NCBI RefSeq assembly: GCF_938030815.1
Contig: NZ_CALHII010000144.1
Coordinates: 1 to 16,470, forward strand
DNA length: 16,470 nucleotides
Source of the DNA: an uncultured Campylobacter sp.
GTDB lineage: Bacteria > Campylobacterota > Campylobacteria > Campylobacterales > Campylobacteraceae
Reading direction: 5' to 3'
A program made the position numbers and the translations under genes. The notes under the pieces are model-generated. The model worked only from the letters and a program-made list of their open reading frames with translations. It was not told the origin of the DNA and searched no databases. Positions 1 through 7,294 of this stretch are shown one piece after another; the stretch's first letter is position 1, and each line of letters starts with the position of its first letter.

Positions 1-160
1 TGCTAAATTTCACGATCTCACATGCCGCTAGTCAAATTTTCTCGGAGGCGGTTTGCGGGGCGTGCTAAATTTAACCTCGTTCGCACACTTTATCCGCGCC
101 CTAGTCTAAATTTAAAATTTCAAATCCGCGGCGAAATTCCGTGATATGACGGCAAAGCGT

Positions 161-192
161 CGCGGGTCGGCGATTTGTACGGCGCGACCGCG
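161..192 (-). terminator. Bulged GC-rich hairpin after the ybdD-like gene
   Basis: Fifteen bases past the stop of the ybdD-like gene, CGCGGGTCG (161-169) pairs with CGACCGCG (185-192) with one bulged G and a 15-nt loop. It is placed where a terminator of the cstA-ybdD unit would be. No T run follows on the minus strand, so intrinsic termination is doubtful. The rest of 1-206 shows no gene. Confidence 0.2.
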
Positions 193-206
193 CCCTTTCG
201 CCGCTA

Positions 207-422
207 TCAGCACTTGACGTTTTTTGCTTTGTTATCTTGCATCGCGCGGAAAAATTCCGCCCTGCTCAGCGGGATTTCGTCCGGATGAGCGCTTCTGAAA
301 TGGCTCAGATAGCCCTCGTAATCGCCGAGCCCGATGAGCGGCGCAAGTGCGGCATCCGCGCGCGCCAAAAACCTCGCCACCGCCTTCGGGGCCGCAAGCG
401 GATTAAATTTAAACTTTTTCAT
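207..422 (-). CDS. ybdD: YbdD/YjiX family (DUF466) small protein, CstA partner
   Basis: A 71-residue cytoplasmic protein of the YbdD/YjiX family. The diagnostic part is the run GLGDYEGYLSHFRSAHPDE, which matches the family pattern of a G-x-x-DY-x-x-Y motif followed by H-x-x-x-HP-(D/E), then the LSRAEFFRAMQD tail and a C-terminal Lys-Cys. Length fits the usual 65-75 residues. In E. coli these small proteins accompany the BtsT/CstA transporters and YjiX/YbdD has been reported to be needed for pyruvate transport. Here the ATG at 422 lies inside the end of cstA (14-nt overlap), and its ribosome binding site (AAGGGCG) is within cstA, so translation is probably coupled. That tight link supports the partner role. 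The symbol follows E. coli usage. Confidence 0.9.
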   Translation of the reverse strand: MKKFKFNPLAAPKAVARFLARADAALAPLIGLGDYEGYLSHFRSAHPDEIPLSRAEFFRAMQDNKAKNVKC

Positions 423-2490
423 AAACGCCCTTATCTACGTACTCGCTTTCTGCCAGTTTAAAATACCCCTCGCTTGCGCCGCCCTTTGAAATTTTAAGGC
501 ACATTCGGATCGTTTGGGCGATGACTATGATCGTGACTACGACGAAAAGAGCACATAGCACGGCGTCGATGACGTTATTTCTGATGATAGCCTGCGCCTT
601 TTCGATCGCGGCAGGATCGCTCAGGCTAGCGAGCTTGGCGGCGGTATTTTGCGCGATAGCCACGTGGCTTACCGCGTCGTGCACGCGCTCGCCGTTAGCC
701 GGCATCAGCTTTAAGATCGCCGCATAAAGCGTGGTTATAAGCACCCAAATCGCAGGAGCGATCGTAACGAAAGCGTATTTTTGTTTGCCCATTTTAAAAA
801 GCACCACCGTAGCGAGCAGAAGCGCGATGCCCGCGAGCATCTGATTGGACGCGCCGAAAAGCGGCCACAGCGTGTAAATCCCGCCCATAGGATCGGTAAC
901 GCCGCTGTAGAGCAGATAGCCCCAGCCCGCCACGCAGATCACCGTCGCGATGATGCCGTAGAGAAAATTTTTAGTATCGGAAAACGGCTTATAGACGTTG
1001 CCTAAAATTTCTTGCACCATAAAGCGCCCGGTGCGCGTGCCTGCATCGACCGCGGTCAGAATAAACAGCGCCTCAAACAAAATCGCGAAATGGTACCAAA
1101 ACGCCATCAGCTCCTTGCCGCCGATGATCTGGTGCAGAAGCATCGTTAGCCCCATTGCAAAGGTAGGAGCGCCGCCCGTGCGGCTCATCATCGTGGTTTC
1201 GCCGACGTTTGAAGCCAAGGCGCCGATCTGCTCGGGCGTAATGCTAAATCCGATAGAGCTTATATACGCCGCGGCGCTTACTGCGTCTTTGCCCAGTACC
1301 GCAGCGGGCGAGTTGATAGCGAAGTATTCGCCCGGGCTTAGGATGCACGCCGCTACGAGCGCCATTACGCCCACGAGGCTCTCCATAAGCATCGAGCCGT
1401 AGCCGATGAAAAGAGTGTGGGTTTCGCGCTCCACCATCTTCGGCGTCGTACCGCTGGAGATCAACGCATGAAAGCCCGAAATTGCGCCGCATGCGATCGT
1501 GATAAACAAAAACGGAAATATCGGACCTGCAAAAACGGGACCCGTGCCGTCGATAAATTTCGTCGTAGCGGGCATTTTAAGCTCGGGTGCGACGAAAATT
1601 ATCGCGACCGCCATACCGATGATGACGCCGAGTTTAAGGAAGGTGCTTAGATAATCGCGCGGCGCGAGCAGCAGCCACACTGGCAAAATCGCCGCGATAA
1701 AGCCGTAGCCGATCGTAAGAAGCGCGAGCGTCTCGCCCTTTAGCGAAAAAACGTCGTGCCAGTACGGATCGATCGAGACGTAATGCCCGCCCCAAAGCGA
1801 AAGCATCAGCAAAATAAAGCCGATGATCGATGCCTCGCTGACCTTGCCCGGGCGCAAAAACCTCATGTAAATTCCCATAAATACGGCGATCGGTATCGTC
1901 ATCGCGATCGTAAAAAGCCCCCACGGCGAGTTTGCGAGCGCCTTTACGACGACCATCGCCAAGATCGCCACGATGATCAGCATGATGAAAAAAATACCGA
2001 TCATCGCGATGCCGCCCGTGAGCTTGCCCATCTCGTCTTTTATCATCTCGCCGAGGCTCTTGCCGCCGCGGCGCGTGGAGAGCACGAGCACGATAAAATC
2101 ATGCACCGCGCCTGCGAGCACGACGCCTACCAAAAGCCAAATAGTGCCGGGCAGATAGCCCATCTGTGCGGCCACTACGGGACCTACGAGCGGTCCTGCG
2201 CCAGCGATAGCGGCGAAATGGTGCCCGAAAAGGACGTATTTGTTCGTAGGGACGTAATCGCGTCCGTCGTTTCGGATCACCGCAGGAGTTGCGCGACGAT
2301 CGTCCAGCTTAAAGACGCGATACGCGATAAAGCGCCCGTAGAAGGTGTATCCGATCAGATAGATGCACGCGCTGGCCACTACGAGCCAGACGGCGCTGAT
2401 GCTCTCGCCCTTATTTAGCGCAAGTACGCCGAAACACCACGCCCCTATGACGGCAACCGCCGCCCAAAGGATCTTTTGCCAAAATTTCAT
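409..2490 (-). CDS. cstA: Carbon starvation protein A, peptide/pyruvate transporter
   Basis: A 693-residue polytopic inner-membrane protein of the CstA family (CstA domain plus the C-terminal CstA 5TM domain). Conserved family stretches are visible: the N-terminal YTFYGRFIAYRVFKLD segment, the loop HHFAAIAGAGPLVGPV, the VLAGAVHDFIVLVLSTRRGG segment, and GGAPTFAMGL and WPLFGASNQMLAGIALL further on. Around sixteen to eighteen hydrophobic segments can be picked out. Length is near E. coli CstA (701 residues). In C. jejuni CstA is linked to peptide use; in E. coli to peptide and pyruvate uptake. The first in-frame start is a GTG at 2496, but the sequence AAGGAGT (2495-2501) overlaps it and sits five bases before the ATG at 2490, so I chose the ATG. 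The leader contains inverted repeats described separately. Substrate is inferred from the family. Confidence 0.95.
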   Translation of the reverse strand: MKFWQKILWAAVAVIGAWCFGVLALNKGESISAVWLVVASACIYLIGYTFYGRFIAYRVFKLDDRRATPAVIRNDGRDYVPTNKYVLFGHHFAAIAGAGPLVGPVVAAQMGYLPGTIWLLVGVVLAGAVHDFIVLVLSTRRGGKSLGEMIKDEMGKLTGGIAMIGIFFIMLIIVAILAMVVVKALANSPWGLFTIAMTIPIAVFMGIYMRFLRPGKVSEASIIGFILLMLSLWGGHYVSIDPYWHDVFSLKGETLALLTIGYGFIAAILPVWLLLAPRDYLSTFLKLGVIIGMAVAIIFVAPELKMPATTKFIDGTGPVFAGPIFPFLFITIACGAISGFHALISSGTTPKMVERETHTLFIGYGSMLMESLVGVMALVAACILSPGEYFAINSPAAVLGKDAVSAAAYISSIGFSITPEQIGALASNVGETTMMSRTGGAPTFAMGLTMLLHQIIGGKELMAFWYHFAILFEALFILTAVDAGTRTGRFMVQEILGNVYKPFSDTKNFLYGIIATVICVAGWGYLLYSGVTDPMGGIYTLWPLFGASNQMLAGIALLLATVVLFKMGKQKYAFVTIAPAIWVLITTLYAAILKLMPANGERVHDAVSHVAIAQNTAAKLASLSDPAAIEKAQAIIRNNVIDAVLCALFVVVTIIVIAQTIRMCLKISKGGASEGYFKLAESEYVDKGVYEKV

Positions 2491-2494
2491 GCTC

Positions 2495-2501
2495 ACTCCT
2501 T
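2495..2501 (-). promoter_or_regulatory. Ribosome binding site that sets the cstA start
   Basis: On the minus strand AAGGAGT is followed by GAGC and then ATG (2490). The alternative GTG at 2496 is part of this Shine-Dalgarno sequence itself and so cannot be the start it serves. Confidence 0.75.
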
Positions 2502-2522
2502 AAAGCTTAGCGAGCGGCTTTG

Positions 2523-2566
2523 GCGCAATTCGTCGTTTTAATAAAACGGCTTGCGCTTTTAAAGCG
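2523..2566 (-). promoter_or_regulatory. cstA leader: two overlapping, mutually exclusive inverted repeats
   Basis: About 33 bases upstream of the cstA start. One repeat nests GCGCAA (2523-2528) with TTGCGC (2551-2556) around a perfect palindrome, CGTTTTA-A-TAAAACG (2534-2548). A second perfect repeat, CGCTTT-T-AAAGCG (2554-2566), shares bases 2554-2556 with the arm of the first, so only one of the two can form fully. In the cstA transcript the second would be made first. The 15-bp palindrome could alternatively be a dimeric repressor or activator site. Function is inference. Confidence 0.35.
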
Positions 2567-2568
2567 GG

Positions 2569-2760
2569 ACTCGTTAAATAAAATTTAGTGCGTATTTTAT
2601 CGGCGTTTTTATAATTTAAAGCTGAATCGCGAAATTAAAAAGAGCTCTTTCGGCGTTTAAATTTAACGCCTAAATTTTGAATTTCAAATTTAAAGAGGCG
2701 GCTTGGAGACGCGCTAAATTTTAATATTTAATCGACCTAAATTTAACTCCGCAGCTCTTA
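2569..2760. other. A/T-rich divergent intergenic DNA with inverted repeats
   Basis: Central part of the 368-bp space between cstA and the plus-strand operon. No gene is seen. It contains GGCGTT (2652-2657) and AACGCC (2665-2670) around a 7-nt loop, and directly next to it a palindrome TTTGAA-T-TTCAAA. For cstA, possible minus-strand -10 elements are TATAAA and GATAAAAT in 2590-2615; these are weak calls in such A/T-rich DNA. Confidence 0.3.
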
Positions 2761-2796
2761 GCCGTTACGGAATTTATCGCGGTTTAAGAAATCAAG

Positions 2797-2829
2797 CGAT
2801 AAAATCCCATGATAACGATTTTAATTTCT
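2797..2829 (+). promoter_or_regulatory. Possible promoter with Fur-like operator for the heme/iron operon
   Basis: GATAAAAT (2798-2805) resembles a sigma-70 -10 element in Campylobacter. It is followed by ATGATAACGATTTTAATTTC (2810-2829), which matches the classical 19-bp Fur box only in part (about 12 of 19 positions by eye). Its place, 36 bases before the first start of an iron-type uptake operon, makes Fur control plausible. The match alone is not decisive in A/T-rich DNA. Confidence 0.35.
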
Positions 2830-2864
2830 TAACAAAAATCGCGAATACTTTTAGGAGGAAATTT

Positions 2865-3053
2865 ATGCCGAATCAGGTGTGCGGCTACGTACTTTTTCGC
2901 GCTCATATCAGAAGCTCTGCAAACCGTAAAGACGACGATGCGAGCCGTGAAAATTTCATGAATTCCGCGCGCATAAATTCCTGGCGCCGTTTAAATTTTA
3001 AAAATATCCGTCGCGACGAAATCTGCGCGTATAGTTCGCCTGGTGGGCTATGA
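2865..3053 (+). CDS. Small 62-residue ORF of unknown function leading the operon
   Basis: I do not recognise this protein. What argues for translation is the ribosome binding site AGGAGG (2853-2858), six bases before the ATG and the best in the window, and the ATGA overlap with the permease gene at 3050. The product is basic and rich in Arg and Asn, with Cys at residues 6 and 54. It has no signal peptide, membrane segment or recognisable domain. It could be a small accessory protein, a leader peptide that couples translation of the permease to a signal, or the eroded 5' remnant of a larger gene. The codons are ordinary for this genome. I am fairly sure it is translated and not sure that the product matters. 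Confidence 0.5.
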   Translation: MPNQVCGYVLFRAHIRSSANRKDDDASRENFMNSARINSWRRLNFKNIRRDEICAYSSPGGL

Positions 3054-4018
3054 GCTTTAAATTTTATCTCTTTCTAATCGCAGCTTTCATATTGCTTGCT
3101 TTAGTAGCCGTAAGTAGCGGCGGAGCGAGCATTTCGCTAGGCTACATCGTAAAATTTTTCACCTTCGGCGAGATAGACGAAACCAAGGAGCTCATCTTAC
3201 TGCAAATGCGCCTGCCGCGCCTAGTAATGGGCATCTTGGTGGGCGCGCTACTGGCAACCTCGGGAGTGGTAGTGCAAAGCGTGTTTTTAAACCCGCTTGC
3301 GGATCCCTACATCATCGGCATCGCCTCGGCAGCGACCTTCGGCGCGGTCATAGCCTATCTGCTGGGGCTTAGCGACGTTTTTTACGGAATTTTCGCATTT
3401 TTGTCCGCGAGCGGGCTTTCACTCGTAATCTTTAAGCTCGCAGCCCATACCCGCTCGATCTCTACTCTGCTGATCGTAGGCATCGCCGTATCGTCCTTTT
3501 TGGGCGCATTTACATCCTTCGCGGTCTATCTAATCGGAGAGGATAGTTTTAGGATTACAGCGTGGATGATGGGCTATCTAGGCGGCGCAAACTGGCAAAA
3601 GATCGCGCTTTTGCTGCCGCCGCTGCTGTTTTGCATGGCGTATTTTTACGCAAAGCGCCACGAGCTAAATATCATCTTAAACGGCGACGAGGAGGCGAAG
3701 TCGCTGGGGCTCAACGTCGAGAAGTCCAAAAAGAGCCTACTCATCGTCTCCTCGCTCATCATCGGCTTTTCGGTCGCGTTTACGGGTATGATAGGCTTCG
3801 TGGGGCTCATCATTCCGCACACGCTTCGCATGGCGCTTCATACGGCGAGCAACGCCGTGCTGATCCCCGCTAGCGCGCTTACCGGCGGAGTTTTTTTGGT
3901 TTTTTGCGACGTAATCGCTAAAAACGCCCTCTCGCCGGTAGAAATTCCGATCGGCGTGGTGACCTCCTTTTTCGGCGCGCCCTTTTTTCTATACCTCGCG
4001 TTTAGGAAGCATGCATGA
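3050..4018 (+). CDS. FecCD-type ABC transporter permease, probable heme/iron uptake
   Basis: A 322-residue polytopic inner-membrane permease of the FecCD/BtuC family, which transports heme, ferric siderophores or cobalamin. Family marks are RLPR (residues 54-57), NPLADPYIIGIASAATFGA (81-99), the cytoplasmic ATPase-coupling region near GLNVEKSKK (220-228), IGFVGLIIPHTLRM (248-261) and the C-terminal GAPFFLYL (309-316). About nine or ten hydrophobic segments are visible. Its length is typical (320-350). The start overlaps the stop of the 62-codon ORF, with only a weak GGTGGG in front, which suggests translational coupling. Its own stop overlaps the ATPase start (ATGA). Substrate cannot be read from the permease; heme is inferred from the radical SAM and flavodoxin genes downstream. 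It would be hmuU/chuB-like. Confidence 0.9.
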   Translation: MSFKFYLFLIAAFILLALVAVSSGGASISLGYIVKFFTFGEIDETKELILLQMRLPRLVMGILVGALLATSGVVVQSVFLNPLADPYIIGIASAATFGAVIAYLLGLSDVFYGIFAFLSASGLSLVIFKLAAHTRSISTLLIVGIAVSSFLGAFTSFAVYLIGEDSFRITAWMMGYLGGANWQKIALLLPPLLFCMAYFYAKRHELNIILNGDEEAKSLGLNVEKSKKSLLIVSSLIIGFSVAFTGMIGFVGLIIPHTLRMALHTASNAVLIPASALTGGVFLVFCDVIAKNALSPVEIPIGVVTSFFGAPFFLYLAFRKHA

Positions 4019-4788
4019 AAATTTCGGCGCTAAACTTCAGCTACGGCAAGCGGGCGATTCTGCGAGGCATAGAGTTAAATTTAAAGCGGGGGAAATTTTA
4101 CGGGATTTTGGGTCCTAACGGCTGTGGCAAAAGCACCTTGCTAAAAAACATATTGCAAATTTTAAAGCCCGCAAGCGGGATCATCGAAATAAACGGCAAA
4201 AAAGCAAGCGAATATAGCCTCAAAGAGCTTGCCGCACTTATCGGCTTCGTGCCGCAAAAAACAGCCCTCGCAGCCGCGCTAAACGTGAATGAAATTTTAC
4301 TTGCGGGCAGATTTTGCCGCCTAAAAAGCGCATTTAGCGGCTACGATGCGAGCGATCACGCTAAAGTGGAGCAAATGGCAGAGCTTTTGGACGTGAAAAA
4401 ATTCCTAAAGCGTAGCGCATTTGAGCTAAGCGGTGGGGAGTTCGGGCGCGTGCTGCTTGCCAGAGCGCTCGTCAGCGAGCCTGAAATTTTACTGCTCGAT
4501 GAGCCCACGGGCGCGCTTGATATGAACTACGCGATCGAGGCGATGAGGATCTGCGAAAACCTGACGCGCTCTTTAAATTTAACGAGCGTCATCGTGCTGC
4601 ACGATCTAAATTTAGCCTCGCTTTTTTGCGACGAAGTTTTGATGCTAAAAGACGGCACAGTAAGGTATCGCGGTAGCGCGAGCGAGCTTTTTACGCCGCA
4701 GATCATAAAAGAAATTTACGGCTTTGAAGCCTTAATAGTAGAAGAAAACGGGGTAAAGTTTATACTACCCAAAAAGGAGAAATTATGA
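4015..4788 (+). CDS. ABC transporter ATP-binding protein (FepC/HmuV type)
   Basis: A 257-residue ATPase that would power the permease from the cytoplasmic side. All the expected motifs are intact: Walker A GPNGCGKST (33-41), Q-loop Gln81 in FVPQKTA, signature ELSGGEFGRVLLARAL (137-152), Walker B ILLLDE (158-163) followed by PTGALD, and the switch His196 in VIVLHDLNLAS. The C-terminal IYGFEALIVEENG segment is usual in the FepC/BtuD/HmuV group. The gene overlaps both neighbours by four bases, and its 3' end holds the AAGGAG (4774-4779) of the next gene. Substrate specificity is set by the binding protein, so heme is inferred from context. Confidence 0.93.
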   Translation: MKISALNFSYGKRAILRGIELNLKRGKFYGILGPNGCGKSTLLKNILQILKPASGIIEINGKKASEYSLKELAALIGFVPQKTALAAALNVNEILLAGRFCRLKSAFSGYDASDHAKVEQMAELLDVKKFLKRSAFELSGGEFGRVLLARALVSEPEILLLDEPTGALDMNYAIEAMRICENLTRSLNLTSVIVLHDLNLASLFCDEVLMLKDGTVRYRGSASELFTPQIIKEIYGFEALIVEENGVKFILPKKEKL

Positions 4789-5567
4789 AAAAAATTCTTA
4801 TAGCTTTGACTGCGGCGAGCTTTGTATTCGCCAAAGGTCTAGTCGTACTTGATCCCGCTGCGGTCGAGATCATCTACGCTTTGGGGGCGCAGGATCAGAT
4901 CGCTGCGATCTCAACTACCTCGATGAGCAAGATCCGCCCGGAGGCAGAAACCGCGAAACTGCCTAGCGTAGGCACCTACGTAAAGCCAAATATGGAAAAG
5001 ATCGTCGAGCTTAAGCCCGATCTGGTTATCACGAGCTTTCACTCCGCGGGCGTTAGCGAAAATCTACAAAAGCTGAGACTTAAGAGCCTTGCGATGGATG
5101 CAAACTCTACCGCAGACATCTGCCAAAACGTAAAGAAGGTCGCGGCGATCGTAAAAAAGGAGGGCGAGGCGGATAAAATTTGCGCGCAGATGGATGGAAT
5201 TTTTGCAGACAAACCCGCTCTTCGCGGTAAAAAAGTGGCGCTATTTTTCGGCTCAAACGCCACTATGGCCTTTAACGACAAAACCCTAGTAGGCGATATC
5301 TTCGCTCGCCTAGGCGCCAAAAATATCGCAGACGGCCTAAAAGGCAGCGCGCCTTCGGTATCTGCCGAATACATCCTCGAGCAAAACCCCGATATAATCG
5401 TTATCGTAGGCGGCGAGACGGAGGATTTTTTAAAGGCAAATCCAATCCTTAGAAATACCAAAGCGGTAAAATCGGGCAAAATTTTAAAAGCCCCGACGCT
5501 CATCTTGCGGGGCAGCCCGCAGATCGGCGAGACGGTGGATGAAATTTACGCGGAGGCAACGAAATAG
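4785..5567 (+). CDS. Periplasmic heme/iron-type substrate-binding protein
   Basis: A 260-residue cluster-III binding protein (TroA/BtuF/HmuT superfamily). Residues 1-16 form a signal peptide ending VFA, with likely cleavage before Lys17. No lipobox Cys is present, so it is probably a soluble periplasmic protein. AAVEIIYALGAQDQIAAISTT (25-45) resembles the TEIVYALGAxDxxVAVDxTS motif of heme-binding HmuT/ShuT proteins, followed by LPSVGTYVKPNMEKIVELKPDLVIT. In ShuT/PhuT a Tyr at the VGY position ligates heme; here Tyr65 in VGTY is one residue shifted and is a candidate ligand, with His86 nearby. That shifted pattern also occurs in siderophore and cobalamin proteins, so heme is not proven. The stop TAG at 5565-5567 directly abuts the next ATG. 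It would be hmuT/chuD-like. Confidence 0.88.
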   Translation: MKKILIALTAASFVFAKGLVVLDPAAVEIIYALGAQDQIAAISTTSMSKIRPEAETAKLPSVGTYVKPNMEKIVELKPDLVITSFHSAGVSENLQKLRLKSLAMDANSTADICQNVKKVAAIVKKEGEADKICAQMDGIFADKPALRGKKVALFFGSNATMAFNDKTLVGDIFARLGAKNIADGLKGSAPSVSAEYILEQNPDIIVIVGGETEDFLKANPILRNTKAVKSGKILKAPTLILRGSPQIGETVDEIYAEATK

Positions 5568-6782
5568 ATGTTTAAAGAACGCATTAAATCCCACCATCGC
5601 TCCAAGCTTTTCGAGAGCGTCTCCGCGAGCGAAAACGAGCTGTTCGATGCGCTAGAGCAGCCCGCGAAAGACAGCGATTGCGTGATCTATCTGCACGTGC
5701 CGTTTTGCGACAACATCTGCTCGTTTTGTTCGATGATGCGCTCCAAGCTTGGCGACGAGCTGGACGAATACGCTAAATTTTTAATCCGCCAGATCAAAGA
5801 CTACGGCGAGATGCCCTACTTCGACACCAAAAAGATCAAAAGCATCTACTTCGGCGGCGGCACGCCGAGCGTCTTTAGCGAGACGCACTTCGAAAAGGTT
5901 CTGGGCGCGCTGCATAAAAATTTCAAGATCGCGGACGACTGCGAGATCAGCATAGAAACCACTCTGCATAATCTAGATACGCAAAAAGCACTCGCTCTGC
6001 AAAGCTTCGGCGTAAACCGCTTTAGCATCGGCGTGCAGACCTTCAGCAGACAGGGGCGCGCGCTTCTAAACCGCGTGCATAAGCCCGCTCGCGCAATCGA
6101 GCGACTAAAGGATCTTAGAGAAAAATTTGACGGCATGCTCTGCTGCGACATCATCTACAACTTCCCGAACGAAAGCGTGGAGGAAGCGCTAGAGGATGCG
6201 CGCTACGTAGATGAGCTAGGTCTAGATAGCGCCAGCTTTTACTCGTTGATGTTTTTCGATGGCTCGGAGCTATCCAAAAAGATCGATACCTCCTACTACG
6301 ATCTGCCGACCGATAAAAAGCTGCACCACGCTTTCGCGGAGGCGCTGCTGCAAAGCGGGAATTTCGAGGTTTTGGAGCTTACCAAACTTGCTCGCAAAGG
6401 TCGCGATAACTACGGCTACATCAAGCTAAGCCACAAGGGCACGGATATCCTGCCTATCGGCAACGGCGCGGGCGGACACGTAGCGGGCTTCGGAATTTAC
6501 GGCGTGTCGGGACACAAGATGATCTCGCGAATCGATGAGCGCGAGGCAAAATATAGCGTGCTAAACAACCTGTTTCAATACCCGATCGTAAGCTTAAACG
6601 AGCTAAAAGAGGCTCTGAGCGCGAGCATTTACGACGAAGCGGTGCAAAAGCTCAAAGAATTTGAGAGCTGGGGGCTTTTGGAGCTAAAAGATCAAAGATC
6701 GATCTTGAGCTTGGATGGAATTTTTTGGGGCAACAACATCAACGAAGAGATAGCAAACATTATTAGAAAGGATTTTGTATGA
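5568..6782 (+). CDS. Radical SAM protein, HemN/HutW/ChuW-like, candidate anaerobilin synthase
   Basis: A 404-residue cytoplasmic radical SAM enzyme of the HemN-like class. YLHVPFCDNICSFC (41-54) gives the CX3CX2C cluster ligands Cys47, Cys51 and Cys54. Ser-Met follows, so the fourth Cys of true HemN (CX3CX2CXC) is absent. Also present are the SAM-contact motif YFGGGTPS, the SIETT strand and FGVNRFSIGVQTF. A glycine-rich GNGAGGHVAGFG segment lies in the C-terminal part, as in the HutW/ChuW group. Class C members such as ChuW (E. coli O157) and HmuW (F. nucleatum) methylate heme and open the ring without oxygen, yielding anaerobilin and iron. Placement directly after a heme-type uptake system and before a flavodoxin supports that role over coproporphyrinogen oxidase (HemN) or heme chaperone (HemW). 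The specific activity is inference. An hmuW name would be reasonable. Confidence 0.85.
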   Translation: MFKERIKSHHRSKLFESVSASENELFDALEQPAKDSDCVIYLHVPFCDNICSFCSMMRSKLGDELDEYAKFLIRQIKDYGEMPYFDTKKIKSIYFGGGTPSVFSETHFEKVLGALHKNFKIADDCEISIETTLHNLDTQKALALQSFGVNRFSIGVQTFSRQGRALLNRVHKPARAIERLKDLREKFDGMLCCDIIYNFPNESVEEALEDARYVDELGLDSASFYSLMFFDGSELSKKIDTSYYDLPTDKKLHHAFAEALLQSGNFEVLELTKLARKGRDNYGYIKLSHKGTDILPIGNGAGGHVAGFGIYGVSGHKMISRIDEREAKYSVLNNLFQYPIVSLNELKEALSASIYDEAVQKLKEFESWGLLELKDQRSILSLDGIFWGNNINEEIANIIRKDFV

Positions 6783-7282
6783 AAAAAATCGTGCTTTACA
6801 CCTCGCAAACGGGCAACACGAAAAAGGTGGGCGACGCGATCGCCGAGCAACTGGGCTGCGAGAGTCTAAATTTCCGCGACTTTGAGAGTGAGGTCGATGA
6901 CTACGATTTCATAGCCTTGGGCTTTTACGTCGATAAGGGCGAAGCGGAGGCGAAATTTATGCGCTTTTTACGCAAGATTCACGGCAAGAATCTTGGCGTT
7001 TTTATGACTCTGGGCGCAGAGCCGGACGGCGAGCACTCGCGCAAGTGCCTGGATGCCTTTGAAGAGGGGCTTAAAGCAAACGGCAACGAGATTATAAGGG
7101 AGTTTGCCTGCCAGGGCGCGATCGATCCGAATCTACTTGAAATGATGCGCAAAATGGCGGCCGGCGGCAACTCGCCCCACCCTATCACCCCCGAGCGACT
7201 TGCGCGCTGGGCGGAGGCTGCGAAACACCCCGACGAGAAGGATCTGGCGGACGCAAAAGCAGCATTTGCGGGGATAGAATAA
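6779..7282 (+). CDS. Flavodoxin-family protein, probable electron donor (HmuF-like)
   Basis: A 167-residue flavodoxin-fold protein. The FMN phosphate loop is YTSQTGNT (7-14), followed by a short-chain core (DYDFIALGFYVDKG, LGVFMTLGAEPDGEHS). The C-terminal part, from about residue 120, is helical and charged and includes a GNSPHPITPERLARWAE segment, more than a minimal flavodoxin needs. In F. nucleatum the last gene of the heme operon, hmuF, encodes a flavodoxin with an added helical cap that binds both FMN and heme and serves HmuW. The position here (last gene, overlapping the radical SAM gene by ATGA) and build are consistent with that. AAAGGA (6767-6772) is its ribosome binding site. Function as the reductant of the radical SAM enzyme is inferred. 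Confidence 0.8.
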   Translation: MKKIVLYTSQTGNTKKVGDAIAEQLGCESLNFRDFESEVDDYDFIALGFYVDKGEAEAKFMRFLRKIHGKNLGVFMTLGAEPDGEHSRKCLDAFEEGLKANGNEIIREFACQGAIDPNLLEMMRKMAAGGNSPHPITPERLARWAEAAKHPDEKDLADAKAAFAGIE

Positions 7283-7294
7283 AATTTAAAGCAA

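Noticed and set aside
1756..2418. Plus-strand open frame of 220 codons
   Set aside because: It lies wholly antisense to cstA, is full of His, Asp and Arg as expected for the opposite strand of membrane-protein codons, and has no ribosome binding site or family resemblance.
2761..2864. Cobalamin or other riboswitch in the operon leader
   Set aside because: No B12-box or other conserved riboswitch core could be recognised, and the leader before the first ORF is short.
5039..5503. Minus-strand open frame of 154 codons
   Set aside because: Antisense to the binding-protein gene, whose signal peptide and family motifs are clear. No supporting start signal.
6779..7282. BilS-type flavodoxin of bilirubin reduction
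   Set aside because: No bilirubin reductase (BilR) gene is next to it. The adjoining heme uptake and radical SAM genes fit an HmuF-like role better.
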